From Opeltia flavorubescens (taxonomy: Eukaryota > Ascomycota > Lecanoromycetes > Teloschistales > Teloschistaceae), in contig KE546979.1 in the NCBI GenBank assembly GCA_000442125.1, positions 1,054,001-1,118,000 of the forward strand: DNA of 64,000 nt, written 5' to 3'. The position numbers and the translations under genes were made by a program. The notes beneath the pieces are model-generated. The model made no database searches. It saw nothing but the letters and a program-made list of their open reading frames with translations, and was not told where the DNA came from. Positions 1 through 13,063 of the stretch are shown piece after piece (within the stretch, counting starts at the first letter, position 1; each line of letters starts with the position of its first letter).

Positions 1-3000
1 ATTAATTATAATTAATTTTTTAAATAATTTTTTTTTATTAAAAAATTAGCTCTAGATATTTATAAAGAAATTATCTATTTATAAATATTTAATTTATTTA
101 TAATAGCTTATATAATTTGAAAATCGAAATATAATTTTATACTAGTTTATTAATTTATACCAATTTATTTAATTTAAAGTTAAATCGACTTTTTTATTAA
201 TATTTAAATAGGTTCCGAGCGGTAATATATTAGTCTCGAGTATTATAGAGCCTGGTTTATAAACTTCTGGCCTTTAGAATTTTAGCTGGCTCGGGGCGCT
301 TCCGCGCAAACTTTTATTTTATCGATATATTTTAATAAATTAATAAATATTTAAATAGTAATTTTCTATTTTATTAATTATTTTAATTTTTTTAATAATA
401 TTAATTTTATAATAATTATTTATATAATATTTATTATTTATTATAAAAATAGAATTATAGTTAATAATATAATTACTAGCTAAATTTTTTCTATTAGTTT
501 TATCCGCTACTATAATAGTTTATATTTACCGGATTATTATTTTATAAATTAATACTATTAGCTTTAATTATAAATTCTAATTTATATTTAAATTAAAATT
601 TATTAAATTTATTATAAATATTTAAATATTTAAACTAAAAATATTTAAATTAATAAATACGCCCGAATAAAAAACGCTAATAATTAAAATAATAAATATT
701 TAAATAAAACGCTAAATAATTATAATAAAATTATAAATTTAAAATTATTATATATTAAATATTAATCGATATTATATTATTATTTATAAATAATACTACG
801 GATATAATATTAAAAGTCGACTTTAATATATTAAAATTATAATAAAATTATTATAAAAATAATAAATATAAATTACTTTAATTAAAATAGTATTAAAATT
901 AAAGAATATATAATTATAATTATAATAATTATAAAAAAAAAAAAAATTTAATTAAATAATTATTTTTTAAATTATTTTATTAATATTATAAATATTATTA
1001 TTTTCTATTATTATTATAATAAAAAGTTTTTTTTAAAAATAAAATTTTATTAATATTTTTATAAGAATTATTATAAAAACGTTTATAATAATAATAAAAT
1101 AATATTTAGTAATTTTATTATATTTTATTAAAAAAATAAATTTAGTTTACTAATTCTTTAAATATTACTATTAATATATAAATTTTTTATTAATCGAAAT
1201 AATATTAGTTTTAATTATAATTTTTATTATTAAAATTATATTTATATTTTAATAATTTTTATTTTTGATATAAATAGAATAAATATTATCTATTTAAATT
1301 TTAATTATAAAATTTAATTAATTAATAAAAAATAACTTTATTAATATTTATTTAAAGCTAAATTAAATATTTAAAAAATAATTACTTTTATTTCTATTTA
1401 TAATCTAAAAATAATTCAATATTATATTAATAAATATATTACTATTCCGGTTTATTTATTAAATAAAAAAAACGGTAATTAATTTTTTATTTATTTTTAA
1501 CGCGAGTTTTATTTATTAAATAATCTTTATATTAATATATTTATAGAAATAAATATTATAGAATTTCAAAATATAATTATAGATATTAAATAGAAAAAAA
1601 CTATTATTAATAACTATAAAGTTATAATTAATATCGATATTTAAAAAAAAGAATATTTTATAAAATAATAGTTACTAATAATATATATTATAATAATTCT
1701 ATTATATAATTAATTTTTTATTTTAATTATTTTATTTAATTTATTAATTAATTATAATTTTATTTTTAAATTTTTATTTAATATTTTAATAAGTTTTTTT
1801 ATTTATTTAATTAATAATAGATTTAAAAATATTCTAATAAAAAATAAAATTAATAAAAAAATTAAAATATTATAAAAAACCTATTAAAATATAATATAAA
1901 AATTTAAATATAAAAATTATTTTTAAATAAATATATTTATAAATCTAGTAGTAATAATTTTAAAATTAAAATAAAATTAATTTTTAAATAATAGCTTTAA
2001 TAATTATAATAGTTATTATTATAGTAGTTTTACCGGTTATATTAGAAATTAAACTATTTAATAGTATTATAGTTTATAATAACGCTTTTATTATAATAAA
2101 ATTCGAATAAATAATTAAAAAATATTTAAATTTATAAATAAATTAAAGTTTTATTAATTTATTTAAAAAAAATTATATAAAAATTAAATTATATAATAAT
2201 TAATAGATTAAATTATTTATTAAAACGAAAATCTATTTATTAAATATTTAAAATCGATAAATAATAGATAAAATTTTTAGTAAACTATATAAATAAAATT
2301 TTTTAGAATAAATAAAAAAAGTAATATTATTTAATTATTTTATATTTATAATATAAAAAATTTTATTAAATAAAAAAAGGAAAAATTATTTTATTATTAA
2401 TATATATATTTTAAATAAATTAAATATTTATAATATTTATCTATTATTTTTATAATTAAAAATTATTGTTAAATTTTAAAGCTATTATTATATATTAATA
2501 TATAATATTATTTTTTTTTTATTAATAGCAAATTTATTTAAATTTTTATTATTATTTTTTTATTAATTTTTATTATAGTTAAAAGATTTTTCTAATATTT
2601 ATTATAAGCTATATTAATTTAATAATATATATTTATTATTAAATAGATATAATTTTTAAAATAATTAGAAAATATACTAGAGTTTATATATATAATATAA
2701 TAATCAGTTTAAAAACGTTTAATTAGTATATAATAAAATTAAAAAAGTTATTTATTTTATTTTTATAATAAAATATTTCTATAATATTAAATAAAACTTA
2801 ATTAAAATATTCTAATATTAAATTATTTTAATAGTATATTAATTTCTTTAATTTATTAACGGCGAAAAAAAAGATTGCAATTATAATAAACCTATAGTTT
2901 TTTATTATATTAATAAATTTTAAAAATTAATTAAATCTTACCGGTTATTTATAGAATTATATTTATTTTTATTTATAATTAATAGAATTATTAAAACTAA

Positions 3001-6000
3001 TATCGATAAAAAAAAATCTATAAAAATCTTTTAATTTTTAAATAAAAATACTAATTTTTTTAGATTTTATAATATAAATATCTTTTAATAATTTAAAAAT
3101 AATATTTTTAAAATTATTAATTTTAATATATTTTAATTTTAAACGGATACTTTAAATTAATTTAAAAAAATTTAAAAAAATTCGGTTTTAATATAATTAT
3201 TTTTTATATTATAAAAAATATTTTTTTTTAAAATTATTTTTTATATATAATTATTTAATCTATTATATTTCTTTTAAAAATATTAATAATTATTAAAAAA
3301 AATTATTAGTTTATTAAATTAAAAATAGTAAATTATATTTAAATAATTAAAAAAATTAAATAATTTAAAAAGTTTTTAAAATAAATAATAATTATTTAAA
3401 TTAATTATTTTTCAGTTTTTAATATTATTAAATAAAATTCTATTATTATTATATTATCGATAAAAAAAATATATATTATAAATATACTAGTTAATTTTTT
3501 AAATAATTTCGTTTAAATATATAATATAAATTTAAAAAAAAATATATTATTTTAAATATATTATTAAAGTTAATAAATATAGATACTAATTTATTTAATA
3601 ATAATTAAAATTATATTTAATTTAATATTATTATTATAATAATATTAATTAAAATAAATAATAAATTTAAATAGAAAATTATTTTAAATTATTAAAATAA
3701 CGAATTATTAATAAAAATAATAAAATAAATCGATAATAGTAATAAATTAAATAAAAATATAATTATTTCTTTTATTTAATAAATTATACTATTTATTATA
3801 TATTTATTATAAATTAATATTATAATAAATTAAATATTTATAATAAATATTAAATTTAAATTATAATAGATATTAAAAATTAAAATAAATCAAAATTTTA
3901 TTTATTATATAGATAAAATAATAAACTATTATTATTTATATATTTTTCTAATAGCTATTAAAAATATATCTATAATAATATATAATAAAAACTATTTAAA
4001 ATTCTAATATTATTATAATTATATTATAATATTTTAATATATTTATAAATTTATATTAAATATTAATCTAATTATTTAATATTATAAATAAAATATTATT
4101 ATTTTTTTAATAAATTATAAATAATATTTATTTTATTAATATTATTTTATATATTAATAATTAATTTTATATTAATATTATTAAAATTTAAAGTTTTAAA
4201 TTTTATAGATTTTAATAATATAATATTTATTATATATAAATATATTTAATAAATAATATTTATATTAGATAAAAAAATATAATTAGTAAAAAATTAGGCT
4301 AATATTATATTAAATAAACTAGTATTTAATAATTAAATTTTATTAAAAGCTATTATTTTAAATTAAAATATAAATTTTTTATTAAAATTTTAAACTATTT
4401 TATTTTAATTTAAAAAAGCTCGAAATTTTTAAAAAAAAATTTTAAAAAATTAAAATTTATAATAATTATATTTAATTATTTTAATATTTTAATTAATATT
4501 TTAAAAATTATAAAATATAAAATAATTAATTTATTTAGTATTTTAATTAAATTTTAATATTTTTTATATTTAATAGTTCCTGCTAAATTTAATAAAAATA
4601 TAATTAATAATTAAAAAATTCAATAAATTAATTATTTCTCTTTTAATAATTTTTTAAAATTTTTTTTTTAAATTTTTTTTTTATTTTTTTAGCTTTATTA
4701 GGCTTTTTAGTTCTATTAGATTTTTTAATTCTATTAGATTTTTTAGTTTTATTAGCTTTATTAGCCTTTTAAACTTTTTTAGCGAGCGTATAATAAAAAT
4801 CGCCAGCGTAAATTTTCAATTACTAATAATATTATTAGTTTTTTTCTAAATTATAAAATTTTTATACTATTAGAATATATTTATTAAAAGCTGTAAATTA
4901 AACTATTTTATATATTATTATATATAAAATTAACTGAGTTATTTAAACTATAAAATCTAGCTAGATTTTAATATTCTTTATTTATTTAAAATCCTTATTA
5001 TTAATCGATAAACGGCTAAAAATCAATTTTTTACCTAAATTGAACTTTTTTTTTTGAATTCTATTATACAAAAAGTAGATTAAATATTAACTTTTTTTAT
5101 TTTATCGTTAATAGTTTTTAAATAAATAATATTAATATATTAATAAATTAAATAATAAAAATTAAATTAAAATTTTATATTTATTAGTTAAAAAATATAA
5201 TATACTAATTATTAATATTATAAAATATTTAAATATTTTTTTATAATTTATTTATTATAATACTAAATTTATTATTAAATAAAATTTTATATAAAATAAT
5301 TTTCAATTAATTATTAAATTTATTTTTAAATATTAATTAATAGTATAATTATATAAAAATAAAAATTTAAATATTTAATATTATAATATTTATTTAAATA
5401 AATATAAAATATTATTATAATTATTAATATTAATTCATTTTTATTTATATATATAATTAAGCTTTATTATAATTTTATAAAAAATATAATATATTATTTA
5501 TAATAAATATTATAATAAAATTAATATAATAATTTATCGAATCTTTTTAAATAAATTAATATATTAATTATTTAATATATAAATTTAAACTATTTATATA
5601 TTAATATATTAATTTATAATCTATTATAATATAACTAAAACTAGTACTAGTATTTATATTTTATTTTTTCTAATATATTTATTCTAATTAATTTAATTTA
5701 GTATTTATTAAAAGCGATATCGATAAATAAATCTTTTTTAAATTAAATATTTATTAAATAAATATATTATTAAATAAAATCGTTAAATAATATTAATTAT
5801 TTAATTTTTTATTAGATAATATAGCTACGGATTAAAATATAATAAATAGTATACAATTAATAAATTAGATAATATTATTAATATTATCGATAATTATAAA
5901 TAATTTATTATTATTTAATTAAATAATAAAAAAAATAATAAATTTAAATATAATTTAAATATTACAATTGTTTAAATAAATAAATTTAAATAGTTTTTAA

Positions 6001-8985
6001 ATATAATTATACCGTTATTTTAATTACTCGAAATTTAACGATATTTAATATAAATTATTTTTGAATTTTTGTTTTAATAATTATTTTTATTATTATTTTA
6101 TTTATATTTTTAATTAACGTTTTGAAAAGCGAGTAATTACTAGATTTTTATTTAATTATATCGATTTATACTATAATTTTTTACGCGTTTATATTTATTT
6201 ATATTTTTTTAAAATAAATTAAAATTTATTTTATTATATTTATTTTTATTATTTTAAATTATTTTTTTAAAATATTTATTATAAATATAATTAAATAATA
6301 TTTTGGGTAATATATTTAATAAAAATTTAAATAAAATAATATTTAATAAAAAAAATAATAAAATAAAAATTAGAAATTTTAATTTTAAAAAAAAAATTTT
6401 TGATTCGCTTTTTTTAAATTCTAATATAGTTAAAAAAAATAATAAAAAAAATCTAGTTAAATTTATTAATATTAGAAGTATATATTATAATATTTAATAT
6501 TAATTTTTTTTATTAAATTATAAATTATATCGATTTTTTAATTATTATTATTAGATTAAATAGTTAATTTTTTTAGCTAAATTTTAATAAAAAAAAAAGT
6601 TCTAATATTTTTTAAAATTTCGTAAAATAAAATCTAGAATTATTATTATAAAATATAACTAATATAATATAAAAAACTTTTTTTAATTTTAGAAAATTAA
6701 AATTTAAATTTAATATTAATTTAATTTTTTTTCCCGATTTAATAAATTATTTATTGAAATTTTATAATAGATTTATTAATAAAATTATTATTAATAAAAA
6801 AATATTTAATAATTTAGTAATATTTATAAAAATTAAAATTATAATTTTTTAAAAATTATTAAAAACTAATATTAAAAATATAATTATTAAAAATAGTTTT
6901 TATTTAAATTTTATAGAAGTTTTATCTAGAAATATTACTATTAAAGATAATAAAATAAATTTATATACTTTTTAATATATTAATTTTATAATAAATAAAA
7001 TAGTTATTAAAATTTAATAAAAATAATAAAAAACTAAAAATATTTAAAAAATTTATTATAATTTTATTAATAATTAAATAAAAATCTTTATTATATTATT
7101 AAAAAATATTGGTAAATATAAATACTTTTATATAATATATAAATTTAATTAGTTAAATTTTATTAAATAGACTATTATTTAAAAAATTTAAATAGAAATA
7201 TTAATAAAATTTATTATTTAAATATATATTAATATTATAAAAAAAATTAAAATAAATTTAAAAGAAAATATAATAAAATAACTATATTAAATAATTTAAA
7301 ATAAAATATTTAAATAATTAAAAAAGAAATTTATTAATAAAAAAATAAAAAAAAAATTATTATTAAAATCCGATTTTAATTAAAAAAAAAATATAAAAAA
7401 AAATAAATTAATAAAAAAATAAAATTTAAAATTATATTTATTAATTTTTTTTAACGGCGAAATATTTAAATTTAATAATAATAATAAAATAAAAAATATT
7501 TTTTTAATTATAATAAACTAATTTTTAATATTTTATTTTTTATATTATAATAATAGTTTTAATAATAATTTTTAGCGTTTTTAAATTTTTATTTTATTTA
7601 TTTTTTTTTAAATTTTATTAGTAATTTATTAAATAAATATTATAATTTTTTTAAAATAAAATTTTTTTTATAATTTTTTTTATAATAGTAATAGTTTTAT
7701 AATATAATAACGAAATTATAATAAAAATATTTTTTTTTAAAATACTATACTATTATAAATAATAATAGTTACTATTTTTGTATTTATATAATTTTAATTA
7801 GTATAAATAATTAATTAAATAGTTAATAATAGATTAAATCTTTAATATAATAAATATATTACAATTATTTACTATATAAATTATTTATAAATATATTTTA
7901 ATAATATTTTTTATTTTTAATTAATATTTTATTTATTTATTTAAAAATATTATTATTTATAAAATAAATTATTTCAAATAAAATAATAATAATAATTATA
8001 AAAATATTAATATATTATAATTTAAATTTCTTAATTAGTTTTTATATATTTATAAATTTATAAAAAAAATAAATTATTTTTTAATTATAAATTATAAAAA
8101 TAAAATTATAAATAATAAAAATATTTAAATTTTTTATATAAAATTTACTAATAGTTTTTTTAATTAAAATTTAAAAATTTTAATTTTTAAATATTATAAT
8201 AGAATTATTATTAAAAATTTTAATTATTTTATAAAATTTTTTATAAAGTCTTTTTTATTTAATAAAATAAATAATTTTTTAAAATTTATTATTTTAAATT
8301 ATAAAATTAATTTTTTTAAAATAAAATTAATATATATTAATATAAAATATATAAATAATATAAATTATAAAAATTTATAAAAAAATTTAATTTATTATAA
8401 AAATTATTTTATATTTTATTAGAATATTTAAAAATAAAAAAATTAAAAATTAAAAATATTAAAATAATAATAAAATTAATAAAACTTTTTAAATTAATAA
8501 AAAAAATATATTTTTTTTTTAAATAAATATTAATTAAATTATAATTTTATTATTATTTTAATTTAAAACTATTATTATAAAAATAAATAAAAATTTAATT
8601 TTTTATATATTATATTTTATTAAATTTATTTTTAAAATAATATAAATATATATATATTTATATATATTTTATAATATATTTTAAAAAAAAGGATTTATTT
8701 ATAAAATTTATAATTAAATAAATTTTAATATTTAATAAATTTAAATTTAATTAAATATATTAATTTAATAATTTTTTTTTAATTATAATAATTTATTAGC
8801 TTTTTTTAATATATTTGCTTTTTATTTATATTATATAATTATAATAAACTTTTATTAATTTATATTATCTAATATTTTATAATTAATTTTTTATTTAAAT
8901 AAAATTTAATTAATTTTTAACGGTAATTAGTAAATAGATTAAACGCGTGGTTATACGATAATAATAAAGTTTTTAATAGTAATAG
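1..8985. repeat. RIP-degraded AT-rich repeat block (transposon fossil)
   Basis: About 9 kb made almost wholly of A and T. CpA and TpG are very rare and TpA is extreme, while the remaining C residues sit mostly in CG, CT or CC. That is the pattern left by repeat-induced point mutation. No coding frame survives. The block touches the left edge of the window, so its true extent is unknown, and it ends within about 50 bases of 8985, where normal composition returns. The length and nature fit one or more old transposable elements, most likely retrotransposon material. I see no clear terminal repeats or recognisable domains, so the family is not assigned. It is thoroughly broken and old relative to its RIP exposure. 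Confidence 0.85.
4685..4775. repeat. Short tandem repeat of about 18 bp inside the AT block
   Basis: Four to five imperfect units of roughly 18 bases, each a run of T followed by AG[CT]T[CT][TA]TTAG[AG]. They differ from each other by a few bases. On the minus strand the units are rich in AAA codons, so they may descend from a lysine-rich coding tract, but that is inference only. Confidence 0.6.
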
Positions 8986-9006
8986 GTATATTGGTACTGC
9001 AACTGT

Positions 9007-9252
9007 TTATACCAAGGAGTTGCAAGAGTTCTGTAAAAGCCTAATCGCCCAAAATGGATGCCAAGGCTGTAGGCGATTGTACGGCCACCAACTGAGGTAA
9101 CGACCCATGTTCAGCTGACACTCTACTTTCTCTCCTTGAGTGAATCTTTCATTACCAATAGCCATCGAGTCTTGCATAAATTCTGGAATCAGCATGGTCA
9201 GCTGCCCTAACTTCCGCTTCCCCGCCTGCATGACAGTTGCACTAATTGGCAC
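9007..9252 (-). CDS. Possible truncated gene fragment at the edge of the AT block
   Basis: An open frame of 81 codons on the minus strand whose translation reads like real protein (balanced composition, Trp-rich stretch RYLSWWPYNRLQPWHPFW). I do not recognise the family. Its downstream end abuts the RIP-mutated block, so it may be a piece of a gene cut off by repeat insertion or deletion. It could equally be chance, since the opposite strand is also open for part of the interval (9140-9328). Confidence 0.2.
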   Translation of the reverse strand: MPISATVMQAGKRKLGQLTMLIPEFMQDSMAIGNERFTQGEKVECQLNMGRYLSWWPYNRLQPWHPFWAIRLLQNSCNSLV

Positions 9253-9595
9253 CGCAAACAGCCGTGGCTTGCTCCGAGGATGGTCTCGACCAAAGCTAGT
9301 CCCTTTACAACGTTGCTATTGTGCATAGACCTACAGCCCAGCTTTGGTTGACGAGGCTTGGCTACTGCAGCTGACGGATTGTATCAATCAACTTTTGAAG
9401 CGGTCAATGGCCTGTCTCGTATACCCGCTCACGGGCAAGAGCCACGAGCTCGTCTCCAAGATACCTCCCAGCGGGCATATAAGAAAATGGCCAGCCTCTC
9501 CTCAGGCTCTTGCAATTACGCTCCGACCTGATCATCAATATATCCTTGGCCTGCGCACATTATTGTAGAAAGTCGTCACGGACGGAATCGAAGGT

Positions 9596-11856
9596 ATGGC
9601 TGACTTACCCTCGGCGTGGAATGCTCCTGTAGATGATCGCATCGAGATTCTTGCCGACCGACTCGGGCAAATTGATTTTGCGAAAGAGGTTCCAGGATTG
9701 AAATCCGTCTTAGATGACTACCTAAATCCTGAAATCAAGACTACTAAAGTTGACTTCCACCGGGGTCTCCTGCAAACCTTCAAGAAGTCTGAGACGGATA
9801 ACACCTACCAAGATTTGCTCGCAAAGTACTCGGAGGATGAACAATCCAGGGTCGAAAAGTTTGTGGATGGCCAGGACCCCAGCAAGGTTGGCAAAGGCTT
9901 TTTCATGGGGCCCAGTATGGGCGCTCGAGAGGAAATAGATCTTTTGCATCTTGCTGAAAAGGTCACTATCACCGCTGATGGCTCTGAGCATGTTGATGGG
10001 CTCAGTAGCGATGAGCTGAAGAAAAGGGATTCGCATTTCCATCGCTTTGTCGAGTCGCTTGCCGACTTCTTCCAACTTCACAAAGAGAAAGATGCCGTAA
10101 CAGTATGAAATCACTAACAAAATTGGGGGTCTTTAATTGACCATGCATAGGTGTACAAGAACGCTCAATTCCAGAATTGGGGCATCACTGTCACGAATCA
10201 GCCGCTCTACACGTGCATGCCAACGAGTGTTAAGGGCGCACAGCGCATCGTCAAATTTGCAAAAGAAAAGAATTTGAGCGTTCGTTGCGCCGGCTTTCGT
10301 AAGTGCTTTACAGACCCATAACCTGAGGGTATTTACTAATTCTTGAGGCATGGTCAGGACACTCCTGGTCACCGCTCTTCGGAAGCAACGGGCAGATCTT
10401 GATTTCTCTCTTGAGTCTAAGAACCGCAACACACCTGCCGAATATAACCTCTTTACCTCTTCCTGAGTCAAACCCCACCGAGCTGGAAAGCATCGATGTA
10501 GTACCGGGCACTGCCCGAACAACCGGCAACACGCTTGTACGGGTAGGCGCTGCTTGTACCAACGAACGCCTTAGGCGCTGGTGTGTGAAGCATAGAAAGC
10601 TCACACTCCCATTGAATGTGATCATGGTCGAAATCACCTTAGGTGGAAGTAATGCTCCGATTTGCCACGGCGCTGGGCGTCAGCATCAAACCCTCAGTGA
10701 CCTCGTACGTTCGATTGAGTATATCGATGCGAATGGGAACCTTCGAACGGTGGATAAGCCGGAATATCTGCGCGCAGCAGCTGGCTGTTTTGGACTCATG
10801 GGCGTTGTCACGCATCTAACGCTTGAATTCCAACCGATGACATATGCCAACATGACGCCTGTGAAGATACCGGTCATGAAGGCTGTCCCACCACCTCCAG
10901 GGATGCCTGACTCTGCGATACCTAAAGCTCTCCTCATCCAGCGCACTCCCGAAGAAAAAGCCGCAGACCAAGCTCTTTTTGAAAAGCGTGCGAGCGACGA
11001 TTTCTACAGCGAATGGTTCTGGTTTCCATATAGTGACTACAGCTGGGTAAACTGCTGGTCCGACACTACCGACGCTGCCGACGCCACTGAGTACCCCGAT
11101 GACCTGCACATATTCCTCGCCTTCGTCCAAACTTTCACTATGAACGTGCTGCAGAACACACCTCTCCTAGCCAAGCTAATCGCCGCCACCCACCTTAACG
11201 AAGCAGCTGTAACTCTCATCTCGCGCGCCGCTATGTTCGCATTGCCAGACAAGCCAATCAAGACGTACGTAACTGATGCCCTCCACTTCCAGCGCGCCAT
11301 CCAGAACGTTCGTGTCCGCGACATCGAAGTCGAACTCCCGCTCCTCCCATCCGCCTCCGATCCCAAGAAACCAGATTACGCGCTCGTGCAGAAGGCGTGG
11401 TGGGATGCCATCCTCACCGTCTACCGCCACAGCGACACCTGCCCCATGCGTATGCCCCTCGAGATGCGCGTCATGGGTTCCTCGGACATCATCATGGCAC
11501 CGCAGCGCTACAACACTCTGGGGACTTGCTCCATCGAGGTCCTGACGCTGTACTCCGCACGGAATCTCTGGCATGATTTCGCGCAGGAGGTCCTGGATGG
11601 GTGGATGGCGTTGAGGGATCCGCAGGGTAAAGAGTTGAAAATCCGACCGCATTGGGCGAAGGAATGGGTAGGGTTTCAAGTTGGGGGAAAGAAGTGGGAG
11701 GATGTGCTGAGGACGGAGACGTATGTAGAAGAGATTAAAGAGTTTCGGGATGTGCTAGTGAAGATTGGAAAGGAGCAGGGGTGGACACTGCAGGACTTGA
11801 GGAAGAGATTCGGGAATGGGTTCTTGGAGGACTTTTTTGGGTTTCCATCCGGCTGA
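9596..11856 (+). CDS. FAD-linked oxidoreductase, D-arabinono-1,4-lactone oxidase type
   Basis: Three exons keep phase: 9596-10102, 10151-10298 and 10358-11856, giving 717 aa. The N-terminal ~170 residues are an extension found in fungal relatives. The PCMH/VAO-type FAD domain follows, with GFRHSWSP around residue 217 formed across intron 2. The His in HSW (about residue 220) is the likely FAD-contacting or covalently linked residue. GAGRQHQTLSDLV lies near 323. The C-terminal ALO-type substrate domain ends with RPHWAKEW, the HWxK motif typical of aldonolactone oxidoreductases. The expected chemistry is oxidation of an aldonolactone or related sugar or alcohol with O2, giving H2O2. I see no clear signal peptide. 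The exact substrate is not predictable, and the N-terminal extension means it is not a plain Alo1. Confidence 0.85.
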
Positions 11857-12454
11857 GAGATAGTGAGCAAATGGAGGTTGATGGTGGGCGATGATCTTAT
11901 TATTAGTGAGTGAAGACCCTGTAACGTGATCCCACTCCTCGATCCCAGAAAGCGGTAATTCTCTGATTTCCATTGGTCCTGCATACCGAAAGGGAGAATG
12001 GAAGCTGTGTATCTCATTTCGTCCACGCCATGTTGCTTCACTTCTTCTACAAGAGAATCAAAGATATCCCGAGACGCTTGCTGGCCCTGATTGGCTTATC
12101 TGAATTGACTGGATCCTAAAAGGAATAAGGCGTGGAATATATGACAAGGATATGGGCTGGGCGGACAGGAAAGTGTTCTTAGAAGCGGATCGATGCGTGC
12201 TGCATTGCAGAAAAAGCCGGTGGTAGCTTTAAAGCAAAGCGAAAGTGAGAGGCAAAAAGAGTTCTCACGGGGAACTTGACAGATGAGTATGGGCTATGCT
12301 GCACAGCACCTTGCAAGCGGTTTATGGTTTTAGGTGATTGGAAATACCCGTGCCAAGTATAAACCTTCTTTCATTTATTTGTCGGCGGATGGAATCATTA
12401 TCCTAGACTTTTTGTTTTTCTCATCTTGCTAATGCTATCGAGAAGGCTTTTAAA

Positions 12455-12478
12455 TTTGCTTTTGCTTTTGCTTTTGCT
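12455..12478. repeat. Hexanucleotide microsatellite (TTTGCT)4
   Basis: Four perfect tandem copies of TTTGCT, with looser related sequence on both sides. Confidence 0.9.
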
Positions 12479-12683
12479 TATTTTCGTGCTTTTGTCTTGA
12501 TCCATTGCCTTCTTTCTTTCTTCTTTGTCAAAATGTATTGTGAAGCCTCGATTGCACGCCTCTTCAGATCATTAAATCGAAGCTGATTGGCACGCTGATG
12601 TTATTATTAACATTCCCCAGCTGATTTTACAAGCCCGACCAACCGATCAGCTACTCCGAGCCATCCTTAAAGATTTGCTGATC

Positions 12684-12956
12684 GTGGTACATATCAGTAC
12701 ACATGAATCTGCACGGTCCATGCACCAGATCGGCTTCCCCCTCTTTTATTTTGGAGAAGCTTCCGAACCAGTTCCATACACGCGATGATCCTTACTCTAT
12801 TACTTAATTGGGCTACTACTCGAAAACCTTTTTAGGATACTTGCCGGTCATGGTAGATATCAGCCTCCGTGAGTCTGCATGGCCAATGCACCTTATTTAC
12901 TTTCCCCTCTTTTGTCATGGAGAAGCTCCTAAACAAAGGCAACATAAGATGATACC
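12684..12956 (+). repeat. Imperfect direct duplication, two copies about 166 bp apart
   Basis: The stretch 12684-12790 reappears in diverged form at 12850-12956. Both copies share the order GTGGTAcATATCAG / ATGGTAgATATCAG, then TGAxTCTGCA, GGxCxATGCACC, CCCCTCTTTT, TGGAGAAGCT and a final GATGAT. The second copy lies about 110 bases before the start codon at 13064, so the pair may be a duplicated promoter element. Confidence 0.65.
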
Positions 12957-13063
12957 CGTCCCAACGCAAGCGATGAAGAAAGAATTCCGCAAAATAATTT
13001 TGTTCTCCCGCTGCACTTGTTGCCGGGCTTCCGCCGCTATCCAGTAGCAATATTATCATCATC

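Larger units (their letters stand above)
11857..13063. other. Intergenic region with simple repeat and direct duplication
   Basis: No convincing gene. It contains a TTTGCT microsatellite and an imperfect direct duplication (listed separately). It is presumably the 3' flank of the FAD enzyme gene and the promoter of the gene at 13064. An open frame at 12808-13047 overlaps the duplication and does not look like protein. Confidence 0.6.

Noticed and set aside
6303-6497. Open frame of 64 codons in the AT block
   Set aside because: Composition is Asn/Lys/Ile/Phe only, as expected from A/T sequence; no domain and no context.
9344-9568. Open frame just before the FAD oxidoreductase
   Set aside because: No conserved sequence; it probably lies in promoter or 5' UTR.
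11176-11679. Long minus-strand frame inside the FAD oxidoreductase
   Set aside because: It is antisense to exon 3; low-quality composition typical of a shadow of GC-rich codons.
12455-12478. CRISPR-like or satellite array
   Set aside because: Only a four-unit microsatellite without spacers; no CRISPR array is expected or seen in this eukaryotic sequence.
12808-13047. Open frame upstream of the orphan gene
   Set aside because: It lies in the duplicated non-coding segment and does not look like protein.
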